The notes: a model not told the origin generated them from the letters alone. A DNA stretch of 64,000 nt from Pagrus major (GCF_040436345.1 NC_133216.1:14216110-14280109); one strand, 5' to 3'; positions 23,301-37,157 are shown, counted from the stretch's first letter. Made by a program: numbers and translations.

Positions 23301-26300
23301 GACTATCATTATTGATTTATCTTAAATTATGTATTTCAACTATAAAAGTCAGAAAGTAGTGGAAAATGCCCATTTTCATTTCCCAAAACTCAAGGTGATA
23401 TCTTTACATGTCTTGGTTGTCCGAGATTCAGTTTACAATGTTATAAAATCATAGAAAAATAGGTTTTGAAGGTTTTGAATGGAACCAGCAACCTGACTAT
23501 ATTAAAAAAAATAATGTTATATTTCCTTTTTTCCGGTTGTTTGGTGTCAGAGCATATGTTGATTTCCAACATTTAGGTTTCTAAAATATCGACTGAAGAA
23601 AAAAGAATAATCTAACTCTGGTTTTAACATTCATAATGTTTGTCCTAGGTCAGTCTTCGCTGTCACATTTCTCCACACGGCACACATGCTCATTGGCTAC
23701 CACTTACTGTAATGATAATTTGAATGAGCTGGTCAGTGGACAGTGTAATTTCCTGGCTTCGACACTGAAAGCCAGGAAATGAGCAACCTGAGGAGTTGCA
23801 CTTGAGCTGTTGTGACAAACAGGATGACGCTGGCCTGTGGTGTCTGATAAGAGCCGGGTTTCAGTGGATACGTTCTGCCCGCTCGCAGTCGAGTTAAAGC
23901 TATATAATTTATAGGGGTGAGGCCGTTGATTGATTGTTGTTATCGGCTTTAAAAAAGCTGCGGCCACACCGTCAGCTCCCAGTCAAACCAGGTACATTTT
24001 GTACGCTGTGTGACGTGAGCGGATTCTTGCTCAAACATGCATACTCAGAGACACACACACTCGCAGCGATGCCGTCTTGCATTCAGAGTTCAGTGTGTGT
24101 CATGGAAAATTGGGCTGAAGGCAGAGCCGGTTGCTAGGCGACGTCTTTGCCATATATGGTACTTTTTTTTTTCTCCTTCTTGTCTTGTTCTCTTTTTCAC
24201 ACACCAGACAGTATCTACTCTGTCCCTGATATTTGAATGTTAGATTAAAATTCCTACAACTGTCGGCAGCCAACAATGCGCATATTATTTTATAACTTAT
24301 TATCAGATAACTCTCCTCCCTTATGACACACTCTTTCTCCCCCCCCGCATTGCACAAAAGCTTAATATATTGCCCCGAAACACCATGAGACATACAGTGG
24401 AACAGAAAACAAGAGGAAAATTAGCGTAAGCAGACAAAACAGAGCACAGACAGACACTGAAACTCTGAACACGTAACCTACACGTGATTCGTATTTATGC
24501 ATGCTTATTCACATGAGCCACAATGTCAGAGTTGTTTTCCGCAGCACCCATTATACAAAGTCCCACTCATCACTCCCACTGTACTTATACGCAAAACCCA
24601 TGCTGCACAGCAAAGAAAGGAAAGTAATACTGTGTAAGATGTTTGTTTGTTTGGACCCACATTTCCATTAGATTTAAATCAACACCACGTGCAGCGTCAG
24701 AGGAAGTATTCAGTTAAGTAAAAGTAGCAAAACCACGTGGAAATGCTTCATTACAAGCCAGTCTAGCATTAAAGATGTTACTTAAAGCTATGACAAGGAA
24801 CTTTAATCTTTTGTTCATTCTGGCCAAAAGTGAGGATGAAACAAAGTTAACTTTATTTTAGTGCGGTACCACCAGACTAGGGAGCAGCTTCTTTCCTCAG
24901 GCTGTGAGACTAGACAATTCATCCTCAGCACTCTGCCATGAAACAAAGTTTGAATTTTATGACTTGTCAAACCCAGATAAGTCGGAATCCGACCCGGTGA
25001 CAGGCATTTAGAGTAGCTATCATAATTGTGCAGAAATGGCTAATCTTATTGCTGATTGTGTCATTTGCTTATGTCATGAGGAGGCATCAATATTAACTTA
25101 AACGGTTTTAGAACGACTTAAAAGTTCAACGTAGTGTGTTAAAGGAAAACTATGTAAGCAAAATGTACTTACAAAAGTAAAAGTACTCAATGCAGAAAAT
25201 AGACCCTGTGAGAACTATTATATTTTATCAATGGATAAATATTACTGATGCATCAATGTGTAGCAAAGCAGTAATTTACTTTAGTAGTTTGCTGAGATGG
25301 AGCTAAATTTAACCATTTTATGTTCTGTTGGATAGTTTAATCAGTAACAATGCAACACACTTTATTGGCTCATATATTTTGTATGTAAACTTATAATAGG
25401 GAAAATAAAAAGTCCAATAAATGTAGTGAAGTAAAACTAAAGTATTTGCCTTTTTTAGCATAGTAGGGTATAAAGAGTGACATTATCAGGGCTCCAGGGT
25501 GCGAATGTTTTGGTCGCACATGCGCCCAAAAATCTTTCAGGCGAGACAAAAAACTGGTGCGCCTGAAATTTAGCAGCCAGAAAAATGTAGACCATAAAAA
25601 ATTTCTGAGGTTATCGCAATTTCTTGTTGCATGTGCTGTGATATTAGTGAAGAGAAACATTATCTGCACTTTTATTCCTATTTAAAGTCATTAAGGGTTA
25701 AGAAATGTAATTTAAATGTGTTATTGGGTGCACCTCAATAATGAGCTGGTGCACCCAAATGAAAAAATTAGGTGCACCGGTTCCTAGTTTTGTAAATGTG
25801 CTTTGCTTCATTCCTCCACTACTGTATATTGTCAGTGGCCAATGAAAAAGAGAAACAGATAAACGGAAAGATTGAGACTTCCTTTGTGCTTTTGAGAAAA
25901 CTCGATTACTTCTCAGGCTAAATAAACCATTCATAAACCCAGTTGGTTTAGCTAAAAATACAATGCCATGAAGCTGAAAACAAGATTGTTTTTGGAGATA
26001 CTTTCACAGAAGAGCATATCATCTGACATAAATTTGAGCTGCAACAGCAGTCATATCACTATTTAATCTTTATCTGAAGTCTCTATCTGAAGATGGGTTT
26101 TCGCCGATCTTTTAAAGGTGTGCCAGCGTCTCCTGAACATTCAGTGGCCCACCACAGCTGAGCTGCTCGAACACTTGAGTAAGGGGAAAGGGATGTGGTT
26201 TTAAATCAGCTAGTTTTTCAGAAAAGAGCTCTGACAGTACCTGAAAACACCATGTAGTGTAAGCATATGTAGTCACTCCTGTAGCTGATGATAGTTGTCT

Positions 26301-26314
26301 GACAGGTTCTGCAC

Positions 26315-26387
<73 letters not shown>

Positions 26388-29300
26388 TACACATACACAC
26401 ACACATGCACACACCTCTGTAAGCTACATAGTAGTGAGGAATTTGTCATGCAGACAAAAGGAGAGTACTGGGAGGGTATGGGAAGGCCTGTTGTCCCTAC
26501 CCCCATGCTGCCAATCGGTCATGAATCTGGCAGGAGATTGGCTCAGCCTCAGCGTGGGGCTCAGGATAGGCCCTGTGGGGATTAGGAGGATGAGATAGAG
26601 AAAGGAGACGTACAAAGGTTAGACTGAAGAGAGAGAGAAGACGGCTCATTGTGTGAACGTCCGTACCTTTAGGGGGAGAGGAGGAATGACTTAGTGCAGG
26701 AGGTAAAAGAGAAGGGGGCTTGTTCGAGCAGGCAGACGATAGAAAGAAAGAGAGAAATGACAGCTTGAGGTTGACAGGTATGTGCTTGATGACAGCAAAG
26801 ACGTTATCATGTATTGAGAAAGTGTTAAAGAGAGGAAGGGAGGAGTGACAGGATGTTGAAACAGGAGAAATTGAGAATTGGGATGACAAAAGTAGGTTGT
26901 AGAGAAGGAGGGGGGGTCACTGTGAGAAACAAGTGTGAGCTTATAACAGAGGAGGATTAGTTTACCAGGCAACACAAGCCTCATTTTACAGCGAGGGTTT
27001 ACAGCCTGACTGAAACTGGAATAAGACGGAGCTAGGAGCTTACACTGGGTAATAGATGGTTACGAAGGATCTCAGGCCGACTGGGAGGCACACACCCCTG
27101 GTAGTGCTCGCCAGTGGAGACCCTGCACTGATGGTGCGGAGTATTTTGCGTTGGCTGCGTTCCCGTTTCCTCTCCGGGGCCGTGTGTGCTTGTGTCACCG
27201 CCTGCCTCCTCCTCCACTATTGCTCCGTCTGCCAGGTAAGATATGGAGAGTGGCAAGTTTATCCCGAGCGGCGATACAGGTTTGAATGCAGTCAGTCAAA
27301 TCTAATTGCTAACGTCACGGTTCTCCAGAAAGATGACCCAAAGGCTGATTGCATCAAATGCATGCGACAGGTTTGGGTATTCAAATGTTATGTGATTTGA
27401 TATCCTGGTCTCTTGTTACAGTGTGTGACGGTGTGTTTGGCACACAGTATGCAGTCAGTCCTGTGTGGCTGTGATGATCTCTTTATCTGGGTTAAGCAGC
27501 CAGTAAGCCAACCATGCTTCAGTCTGTAATACTGTAATACTTAATGTAATCAGTTAATTTCTCAGACTTGAATTGTGTTCCTTTTATCTCACAAATTTGC
27601 TCAGTTGCCAGTTTATTAGCTACACCTTGCTAAAACTAATACTTTTTATTGAGAGGTATTGTGATGCAAAATAACAGCAACACAAACTAAACACCTGTTT
27701 GTATTAGTTTGCATTAATTTTAAGCTAGGTGTACCAAGGTGTAATAAGTGCTATTGTGATTCTTTACCTGAGAAGAACTGCTCTACTACTGCATATCTAA
27801 TTTATATGTTACTATTTAATATTAATTTGTTATTTGATATTAACCGCTACCACCACCACTCAACGCCGATAATATCGTGTATCGTCATATTTGGGCAGAT
27901 ATATAATTTTGGTTACTGTCCGATCCTAGCAGCCAGCTGATCAAAGAAAGAGTCTTAAAAACAAAAGTTCAAATTACTAATATTGATGTTAAAGGCTTTT
28001 TAATGTACATGTAACTGTAAGATTATCCTACCAGACACATGAAGCCTAGCAATATTTGTTAAATTCTTACAGTTAGTACTCAGTACTATGAGTTATCATT
28101 GATAAAAACTAACTTTGAAGAAAAAATAATTTTCCTGTGTTTAGCTATCAAGAATATAGTTTGAGAAGAAACCTTTAAGTAATGGCTGTCATTGAAACTA
28201 GCAAAAAAAAAAACTAGTTATAGCTGTATTTATGGCAGATATGACATACTTGAAAAACTTGGTTTCAAAAGCATTTTTCCCTTAAAGCACATTGCGTCAA
28301 AAAATAACAGGTTAGGTTGATGAATGTCTTGTTCAGTGAAGCGGTCTTAGGCAATGCAACTCTTAATTCTCAGGCTAACTCCAACAATGCTAAAACAATG
28401 TTTTACAAAGAAAATTAAGCAAGTAAACATTAGAATCTAAGACAAAGACATACAATAGTTTGGAAATTCAAATATAGGAATAGAATGATATATATAAAAA
28501 TATAAAACAGTAAAATAAGATTAAATACTCAGAAGAGGGGTATTAGATAGGCAGTGCACTAATTAAAGCATATACTGTGATGGTTAAACAGCCTGTAAAC
28601 AGGTAGTGAACAGGTTATAATGTGGCGTATGGAGGTACAAATGTCAGTAACAAATATATGTCAAGAGGAATGTAAACAGGAAGTAACCAGTAAGTAATAG
28701 CTGTATAAAGGTAAAGTGATATCTGAATTAGTATGGCGCAAGAAATGCTTTACAGCACAGCTTTTCTGTCTGTAATTTTGGCTCTGCTGAGTTGATTTGC
28801 GTTTCCATTCGCCAGTTTAAACATGGCGAGTTGCGCACAAAATGGACCTCCTGATTCTGCTTAAAGCATGCCTGACCACCTTCAAGCAGGTTGCGGTGAC
28901 ATCAGATGGCCGTCATCATCATTCAGGGATAAACGGTCGCTTCCTTTTCCTCGTGGAGATCTACTTCATCAACCCATCTCAGCAATAAGCTGTAGACGGC
29001 AAGCAAAATCCTGAAAACAGTCATAAAATCAGTGATGATAAGATAGCTGGCCACCAACTAACTTAGAAAGTGCAATAGTAAACAATAGTAAGGAGGTACG
29101 TCATCAGTTGGACGACACCTTCAAACATTGTTGTGATGAAAACGCAAATCCCTGACGCATCAAATCAAGCCAGGACATGTGTTTGGAGAAGGGCTAATAG
29201 TCACAAGCCTGAAGGTTCAAGAGTTCAACAGTCTTACGGCCCGCCTTGATCATATGTGTAATGAATAGAGTTGATGTGTGTGGTGGAAAGGTTGAAGAGA

Positions 29301-32300
29301 AGAGGAAGCCCGTAAAGACACAATGTTGTGGTCAGGGTGACTTCTTCCAGTATCAGAATCAGAATTCCTTTATTTGTCCTGCAAACGGGGAAATTTCTGA
29401 CAAACAGGGAAATTTCTAAATGGCTGTTGTTGTTGTCCTGTGAACTGCAGAGAGACCCCGGCAGAGGTAACAAGCACCAGAAACATTCCCGGCATTCCAA
29501 CCCCAAAATCTCAGAGAGAAGGGCAACAAATATCAGAGAAGATGGGAGTCAAGGAAATACTGGGAGGACAAAATGGCGCTTGATTGAGGAAAATTGTTTG
29601 GAGACAAGACCTCCCATTGATTTAAAGTGGGGGAAAATAAAATACAAAAAAAAATAAAAAAGGAAAGTTGACTGCTCACTCATCAGCGTCAGAGCTCTGC
29701 AGAATGTAGAGGAAGCATAGCAAACAAAGAAAGACGACATGATCCCTGTTATATATTCGGGAGTTATATAAAAGAAAACGCGGAGATGGTGAGTGTTGGA
29801 CTGCGAGAGGTGGAATGTGACCTCTGTGTTTAAAAAGCTCGCCTGTGTGGGCTGAAGAGAGAGGATGAGACAGCAACACACCAACAGTTTGCTCAGTTTG
29901 AAATCAAACAACAGTCCAGCCTTTTTTATTTAGAAGTTGTCGTGATTCTCTGCTTTTACGCCTCCATTTCCAGCAGAACATTAGCAGCATTAGCTCCGGC
30001 TGCGACCGGTAATTTTAGTCTGATATACTTGACCCCACAGAGGAAACACATTAGGCTGTCAGCTTGAAGCAATTAGTGAGAGAGCCTGATGGCATGTTGG
30101 ATAAGAGAAGTGAAAGAAGAGAGGCTGGAGGTGTGGGTGTCTGCTTCACCTTCCTCTCCCGTCGACCCCCCCCCCCAGACTTTCACCTGTCAGATGAGGA
30201 GAAATGAAGCAAATAATGGAAAAATCAAAAGACCCTGTGGTTATTGTGGTCTAATAGGTTGGTGTTTTGTCCACAAACCGGTGTTATTTCAGGAGATTAT
30301 TTTTAGACTACAGTGTTGACTGTTTCTTAAAACAGATCTTTAGCTATTTACAGTAACTACAGTGTGTTGGTCCAACAGGCAGGAGACGTCCATCTTTGGC
30401 AGTTTTACATAAACACAGAACATTTATAATGTCGTATGTGATCTTACTCTATTGGATTTTTGCACACACACCCCCAAAAAGGCCAGTTTAAAGGGGCACT
30501 GTGTAGTTTTGGAGAAGAAATTCAAACTCAGACTTTTAATATTTACAAAATGAATGAGGTGATAATACAAACTCTTTTTCCATAACTGAATAAACAAGCT
30601 GATCTCAGAGGAATATAAGGTCCCCAGAAGCTACAAAGGTGGCAGGGTCCGCCAAATATAGACAAAGTAAAATAGTCTGAAATTGTGTTGTGTTTCCTGT
30701 TATCCTTTTGTCAGTTTATTGAGTTTATTCAGTCATGAAAATGAAGAGCTTGTTTATTTAGTTTGTTTAGGCATAAAAGAATCAGTCACTGAAAATCTTC
30801 CCCTAAACTACATAGTGCACCTTTGAACATACCTTAAATATCAAGTTCGATTACTTGAAAAACAACTGATGGATAAACTAAGGTAAACATGTCGAGAGTA
30901 CATACGCATCCTCAGACTGTCTTAGGTTTACAACAGGTTCATAATTATCCCTCACAGCAGCTCTGCGGGGGCCAACCTCTGGCGACAGTTTTACTGTACA
31001 GACTGGGTGGAGTGCTTGTTGTCTTTTATGTGGTAAAAGATTTGGGAGGTGTGTTGCATTTTATGCTCATCTGATATTTTTCTGCAGAAAACCTTACTGT
31101 AACGTGGAAGTGATCTTATCTCTGTTGTTTTTTTTGTGTTTTTTTCTGCTGGTTATGCGGGGGTATTGCAGTTTGGGCTCACTGGAATCATTGCTGCATT
31201 CACATGCTCCTCGGATGAGTCCATTTCCAGGGTTGGGAAGTCGTTGGGAAGCTTTATGAACAATGTGCAGCGTAGACACACTCCTAAGCTGCATGTTTGA
31301 CGTCGTTTATCAACCCACTATTTAGTCTACAGATTAATATGTGTTGCCTGGCTTCAGTCTTGTCTACCATTGCCGTGACCTCGTCTTCGAAACAGTTTGA
31401 TTTTCTCCTCTGTTTCGTCTGTATTGCTGACTAAGCCCTTGTTTGTGCTGGCATTATGTAACGGCAAATCTCAGGGCAAGTGCCGTCAATTTAAGTAGAT
31501 TTGAGAGTCAAAGATCACAGGTGTTTTATAAATCTAACGTAAGCACGTTGGGAACTTCATGTATAAACCTTGTTGATGCCCCTGTTATAAACATGGAAAG
31601 GAGGATACATACTGGAATGACTGGGAGATGTTTAGTCTTTTTATATTTGAGTATTTTCACCCTCTTAAGAGTTTAAAGACGAGGTTGTTGTTGCAGCAAA
31701 AGATAAAGATTTGAATGAAGGCATGCATAAACAAAAAACAAATCCCCATCAATGTAGAGGAGATATTGGGGGTAGGTAGCTGTTACAATTTAAGGTGGAA
31801 CTAATCACTACCAAGAACCAAAAATCTGAGAAGGCACATGGTAGTCATCCACCTTACCAGGCTGAAATGAACCACTGATGTCAGAGGCAGATTGTGGAAA
31901 ATGAAAAGAAAAGAGTATATCCAGAAATTTTGCTGCCCACCATAGAAAATCTAACAAATGTGATCTAGGGCTTCTGCACAAAAGGGATTTGTGAAACGAG
32001 GCCCCATGAGTCCTGCACGGGTCACAAGGACTGATTTTGGTTCGATTACTATTGAGTCATGTCCAAATGAGCAGGAGGAAATGATCTTGTGGTACAATAT
32101 GTAGTTTCCACGTTGCAAATTTGGAGAAATGCAATCGGTGTTCACATGTTTTCATCAGCGGCGTTTTGCCCTGAAGAGGCAGAGGTTATGTCAGGGTTAA
32201 TCCGTTGATGTGATTGAAGGCTCAGGTCACAGGTGTCTAGTACTCACTCTCATTACTCTCGTGTCTGTCTGTCTGAAGTCCTGACACTGACCAGCTGTCT

Positions 32301-35300
32301 GATGGAGCACAGACGCAGACGGAGGAACACAGCTGTTGAATTCTGTCGGACAATCTGAAAATCTCCACTTTTTTATCTTTTAAATCCCGAACTAGAAGGC
32401 TGTAATCACATTAGTAAAAGGTTTATGTGTGTAGGATTAAAGATGGCGATGAAAAAGAATCACCTGGAACAGTTTTATAGTCGTAATGCTTCTAAATATT
32501 TAACCTCTTTTCTGTCATAATTCTGGATTGTAAAGCAGTCAAAGAGGACATTTTTCTGGCTTTAAAACCTTTTCGAGTTGCAAAACAGCCCTCCTTAAAC
32601 TCACATATATCATGTTTTTTTTCCTTCTAAGTCAAACACAGAGCCGCAGTTTCCGCTGTGTATGTGTGTGTGTATTCCTGTATGTGGACTGTTTTATTGT
32701 GACAGAGTTTCACCGGAGTAGCTGTGGAAGGAATGCATGCGATGAGAGTAGAGATAGGCTGACATGTAAACATGGCAGAGATAGGCCAGGCGGGGAGCAG
32801 CACAGTCACTCACAGACGTTATTTGGTAATAAAAAGATTAGTTTTATTATTATAGCCTCTTGTCCAGGCGCTTTTATTACTCACGTTTTTGCCTCTGACA
32901 GACCGTTTTCTCGTTTTGTTTTTTTTATCATCATCGTTTCTGTGGTAAACATGAATTTACATAAGGTAGGCATAAAAAGATTCAAGAGAAATATTTAATG
33001 ATATCATTTTCCAGTCAGTAATATCTACTGTGATGTAACACACACACACACAGACACACACACACATTCCTATCCTGAACTGGCTGTCCGTTTGTTGTGA
33101 TTTCCCACACACACTTGTTCTAATCAATACATGTCATGTTCCTCTCAGATTGCTTGCGTCAAAGACCCTGTTGCACACTGTCCTTGCTCTGGTGTTTCCC
33201 AACAAAGATAACCATGACACACACACACACACACACACTTGCACACACAGTTGTGGACTGTAAGGTTCTGTTTTACGACACCACACTGGTGGCTTTAGTA
33301 AATGTTTTATGAATGGGCTTTGTGTCACGTACGTTGTGCACCTGGCCTTGGCTGAAGGGGAGGATCTGTCCAATGTCTACTGGTGTGTGTGTATGTGTGT
33401 GCGCGCGCACACTACAGGGTGTGTTTTCCTTTAATAGATAATCATTCTATTGGTTTGTATTTAGCTCAGTGCTTTTGTCTGAGCAGAAAAGAAACCCTCG
33501 CGCTGATTAATCAGAGCTTCAGATTTGTCTCTTGTGTGACGGTCCACGCCTGTCTGGAACAAAAGGATGACGTTTATTTCTTTTTCCAGAATAAGTCGTG
33601 GCAGAAACTGAAGACCATGGTTCACTGGTCCCCCTTCGTCGTGTCCTTCAAGAAGCGTTACCCGTGGGTTCAACTAGCTGGCCATGCAGGTATTCAATTC
33701 AATTCAACTTTACTGTCATTGTAGTGATACTCAAGTACAACAAGAAGCTTATATTCTGCTGTACAACATACATGACAGACAATATATACTATAGAGCAAC
33801 TTAACAGTGATGTTGCATTAATAGTGAGGTGGCTTTAAAGGTGCACTGTGTAGATTTGGGGAAGAACAAAATGTTATCTTTGGTCTTTAATCTTCTCTGT
33901 GTGTGTCCGTCTCTAAGGTAACTTCCAGGCTGGGGAGTACGGCCGCTTGTTGAAGCGATACTGCGAGTGTGAGCAGCAGTGCCTACAGAAGCTGATGAAA
34001 GACACCCTGCGCCCTCACGTGCCTGGTTATTATGGTGTGGTCCAGAGAGACGAGCAGGACTATAATCTGATGGATGACCTGCTGGCAGACTTCGACTCGC
34101 CCTCCATCATGGACTGTAAGATGGGAAGCAGGTACGACTCGGCACTGGATGAAGAAAAAAAACAAACACTCCAGAACATTTTTATCCTGTGCTTCTGGGA
34201 GACGCTGTGAGCCTTGAAAATGACCTTTTACACACTTAGACGCAGTTTACTCCCACCAGTTTTCCGCTTCTTTATAACATTTATATAATAATGATAATGG
34301 CTGTGTTTGTAGAAAACTACGTACTCCACAGGAATAAACTTTTCATGCTTTTATTTCAAATAGATTAGACGACTGTAATGTCCTCTTTGCCGGTCGACTG
34401 CCAGGCTTGAACTAGAACAGGAAAGAAAGAACATAACACCCCAGTTTTAGCTCATCTGCACTGGCTCCAAATATCTTTTTAGGATGATTTTGAAGTTCTG
34501 TTATTTGTTGACAAGGCGCTTACTGGCTTGGGACTGGCCTACATTACCAACTCTTTGTTGTTTTATAATCATTCATGGCCTCTTAGATCCTCTGCTACCA
34601 TTTTCTTAAATTAAAACTATCACACAAATAAGAAATCCAGCATGTCTGCCTTTTTAGCAGTGCACCAAAAATATGGAATTCCTTAACAAAAGTATAAGAG
34701 ATTCATTTAAAATGACAATTGAAAACTCATCTATTCTACATTGACTTTGTTTATTCTCATATTTTACATGTTTCAATGTTCTTATGCCTGAAATTTGCTG
34801 CCTCTTTTGTTAGTTATTTATTTAAATGCTTGTTTTAATCATGCAGCATTTGCAGTTGTAATTTGACAGGTTTTATTTAATTTCTTGCTTCTTCACTTTA
34901 TTGTAAAGCACTTTGAGCTACACCCCCGTATGAAGGGAGCATATATATGTATATACTTATATATACATTTACTATTGTTATTATTATTATTATTAAAATA
35001 AAAGCACAGTAATACAGTCAAATTACAATATGGTATGAATAAAAAATAATAAATAAAAATAAAGACAAAATAGCGAAGTAATGGAAAGGAACACATTAAA
35101 AATAACCTTTCTTCTTTATTTTTCAGGACGTACTTGGAGGAGGAGCTGATTAAAGCCAGAGAGCGTCCACGTTTGCGGAAGGACATGTATGACAAGATGG
35201 TGGCAGTGGACCCCGGCGCCCCCACTGAGCAGGAGAGGGCCCAGCAGGGAGTCCTCAAACCCAGATACATGCAGTGGAGGGAGACGCTCAGCTCCACAGC

Positions 35301-37157
35301 CACCCTGGGCTTCCGCATCGAAGGCATTAAGGTCAGCAGTTCTCTTGGCTGTAGCGCTCAGAGTTAGTGAGGAAACATGTGGTTTCCACTAGAAGTAACT
35401 GAATCAGAGGGAGTAAATATTTATCGCTGGATAGACCAAACACACTGGAGTAGAACAAAAACAGTCTGTTGAAGTTTTTTTGGCTGGATGTGCAGCCATA
35501 AAGAGGACTGTTTGTTCTTTCAGAATTAAATCCTGGGCTGGTTATCCGGTTGTACCAATATCTGTAGATTTGCATGTTACTCAGGCTGGAATAAAAATAT
35601 CTGATCTTCCACCCCGCGAGCATTTAAAGCAGCCAGCCAAGGCTACATTTTCCAGTCGAACAGGTATGAGCAGTCACGCTGAGGCAGTGAAATTTAAATG
35701 TGTTCATAAGTTAGTATTGATTGTTTCCAGTTGCATCATCAATCAGGAAGCTTTAAACTACCAACTGAACGGCATTATTGTCCTCTTTAGGGCTGCAACT
35801 AATGATTATTTTATCTTTTATTTTCCCGATTAATGATTAATCAAATAGTCTATAAAATCATTCAATTCATCTTCAAATTGCTTCTTGTCCAACCAACAGG
35901 CCAAAACCCAAATACTCTTCATTTACCCCCATAAACAACAAAGACGAGCAGCAAATTCTTACATAAAAAGCAGGAACCGGTAAAAATTTGACAGTTTTGC
36001 TTGAAGAAGTGACCGAAACTATGACGTTTATTTTTTTGATCCACTAATTGATTAATGGAGTAATTGTTGCAGGTCTAATCCTCATGCAGATCAAAAACAT
36101 AATAATACAAGGAGAGAATTAAAAAAAATATCTTTTTCTACAGAAAGCTGATGGAACTTGTAACACCAACTTTAAGAAGACGAAGCACAGGGAGCAGGTG
36201 ATGCAGGCCCTGGAGGACTTTGTAGGCGGCAACACTCAGATTCTGGTATGTTACAAGTTCACTGCTTGTATTTTGTAAATGCAAAACAAGAAACGTTTGA
36301 CATCTTGAGAAAATTGCTTCTTTCAGTCAGTCTGCTTAGCTTAGCTTAAAGTCCGGAAAGGTAGGAAAACGGCTAGCCTGGCATTGTGTGTAAATAGTTG
36401 TTTTTTACGTGCCATTTCTTTGCATTTATTGGAACAACAAGATATAATGTGTTATTTATTGAGCTCTAGAGATAGAGATGTCAGATTTAGTTACTTTTGG
36501 ATAGAGCCTGGCAAGCAGTTTCCCTTTGTTTCCCGTCTTTATGCTAAGCTAAGTTAGCCACCTGCTGGGAGTAGCTTCATATTTACCATATGTAGTGGTT
36601 TTTCAAATGTATTGAGGGAGAATGGGGCTTTAGACTAACAGTTAAGGAGGAAAGAAGTACAAAAAATATATTTTATGGTCCATTTTGCAACTTCCTGTTT
36701 GCAAAAACATTTATTTTTCTCTCTTTTTTTTTAGAAATTATACCTGCAGCGGCTGGAGGAACTGCGCTCAGTTCTCGAGCAGTCACACTTTTTCAGGACA
36801 CACGAGGTGAGACACACTGAGTTTATACAATTTCTAAACAAACCTGTCGGCCAAGTCCAAGATCTGTAATATCATCCTGTCATTAGCTCTCGTGTTGAAT
36901 CGCTCACACACCTAAACTCACCCGTTTACCCGGTTTCTTCATGGCAGGTCGTGGGCAGCTCCCTGCTGTTCGTGCATGACGCCTCGGGGAAGGCCCGAGT
37001 GTGGATGATTGACTTCGGGAAGACGGTTCCTCTGCCGGACCCTCGGACCCTGGATCACAGGACTCCCTGGGTGGAGGGCAACAGGGAGGACGGCTACCTG
37101 TGGGGACTGGACAACCTCATAGACATCTTCAGCAGTATGCTCCCACAGACGCCTTGA
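20301..37157 (+). CDS. itpkc: Inositol-trisphosphate 3-kinase C
   Basis: ITPKC phosphorylates Ins(1,4,5)P3 to Ins(1,3,4,5)P4 and so shapes calcium signalling. Coding exons: 20301-21434, 33590-33689, 33918-34131, 35127-35331, 36144-36245, 36735-36806 and 36948-37157. The product is 678 residues; human ITPKC is about 683. Exon 1 encodes a 378-residue low-complexity N-terminal region. It contains [13 protein letters not shown] and [13 protein letters not shown], which match the ITPKC-type linker. The kinase core has the IPK-family motifs PSIMDCKMG (about residue 476), SSLL (613-616) and IDF (D631), plus the calmodulin-binding type segment [10 protein letters not shown] encoded in exon 2. The start at 20301 has A at -3 and G at +4. 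An in-frame ATG at 20451 is a possible alternative. The neighbours actmap and snrpa match human 19q13.2, supporting itpkc over itpka or itpkb. The 12-kb first intron holds a possible alternative first exon (27131-27235). Confidence 0.93.
24860..24945 (+). repeat. LINE-like fragment
   Basis: The stretch CCACCAGACTAGGGAGCAGC followed by TTCTTTCCTCAGGCTGTGAG resembles the end of a fish non-LTR retrotransposon reading frame. Only this short piece is recognisable. Confidence 0.35.
26311..26416. repeat. (CA)n microsatellite with CATACA interruptions
   Basis: About 105 bp of CA repeat with regular TACACA interruptions in the middle. Long open frames across it on both strands are repeat artefacts. 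Confidence 0.95.
27131..27235 (+). CDS. Candidate alternative first exon of itpkc with a hydrophobic segment
   Basis: The ATG at 27131 opens a 35-codon frame ending exactly at a good splice donor (CAG, then GTAAGA at 27236). It finishes in phase 0, the phase needed to join itpkc exon 2 at 33590. The peptide starts [13 protein letters not shown], a basic stretch, followed by the hydrophobic Cys-rich [18 protein letters not shown], which looks like a signal anchor. If used, it would place the kinase domain on a membrane without the long N-terminal region. An in-frame ATG at 27056 would add 25 residues. No transcript evidence is available and chance occurrence cannot be excluded. Confidence 0.35.
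30490..30824. repeat. MITE-like element A, copy 2
   Basis: It begins AAAGGGGCACTGTGTAGTTT and ends with CTACATAGTGCACCTTT. The two ends are inverted repeats of each other, and the element is 335 bp. Its interior matches 19315-19660. It lacks any coding capacity. Confidence 0.8.
33838..33870. repeat. MITE A terminal fragment
   Basis: AAAGGTGCACTGTGTAGATT is a third occurrence of the MITE A terminus, in itpkc intron 2 just before exon 3. The rest of the element is missing. Confidence 0.55.
34360..34935 (+). mobile_element. L2-type LINE, C-terminal reverse transcriptase remnant
   Basis: Broken + strand frames give the familiar end of a fish L2/Maui-like ORF2: [15 protein letters not shown], an [10 protein letters not shown]-like segment, and a [11 protein letters not shown]-like block. 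These are followed by AAAGCACTTTGAGCTACA, the usual LINE tail. Stops and frameshifts make it inactive. It lies in itpkc intron 3 and is followed by AT-rich and TTA microsatellite sequence. Confidence 0.75.
35788..36081. repeat. Palindromic MITE-like repeat in itpkc intron 4
   Basis: It starts AGGGCTGCAACTAATGATTA and ends AGTAATTGTTGCAGGTCT, an imperfect inverted pair about 290 bp apart. The GATTAATGATTAATC-type sequence is typical of a very abundant fish MITE family. Fragments of similar sequence recur near 39300-39360 and 59510-59620. Confidence 0.65.

Larger units (their letters stand above)
21435..33589 (+). other. itpkc intron 1 (12 kb)
   Basis: Mostly non-coding. It contains a CA microsatellite (26311-26416), a candidate alternative first exon (27131-27235), MITE A copy 2 (30490-30824), LINE-like remnants near 24860-24940 and 29350-29400, and further CA runs at 33036-33066 and 33216-33250. 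Apart from these I see no gene. Confidence 0.6.

Noticed and set aside
26112-26506. Several overlapping frames encoding Cys-Val and Thr-His runs
   Set aside because: They are translations of the CA microsatellite on both strands, not proteins.
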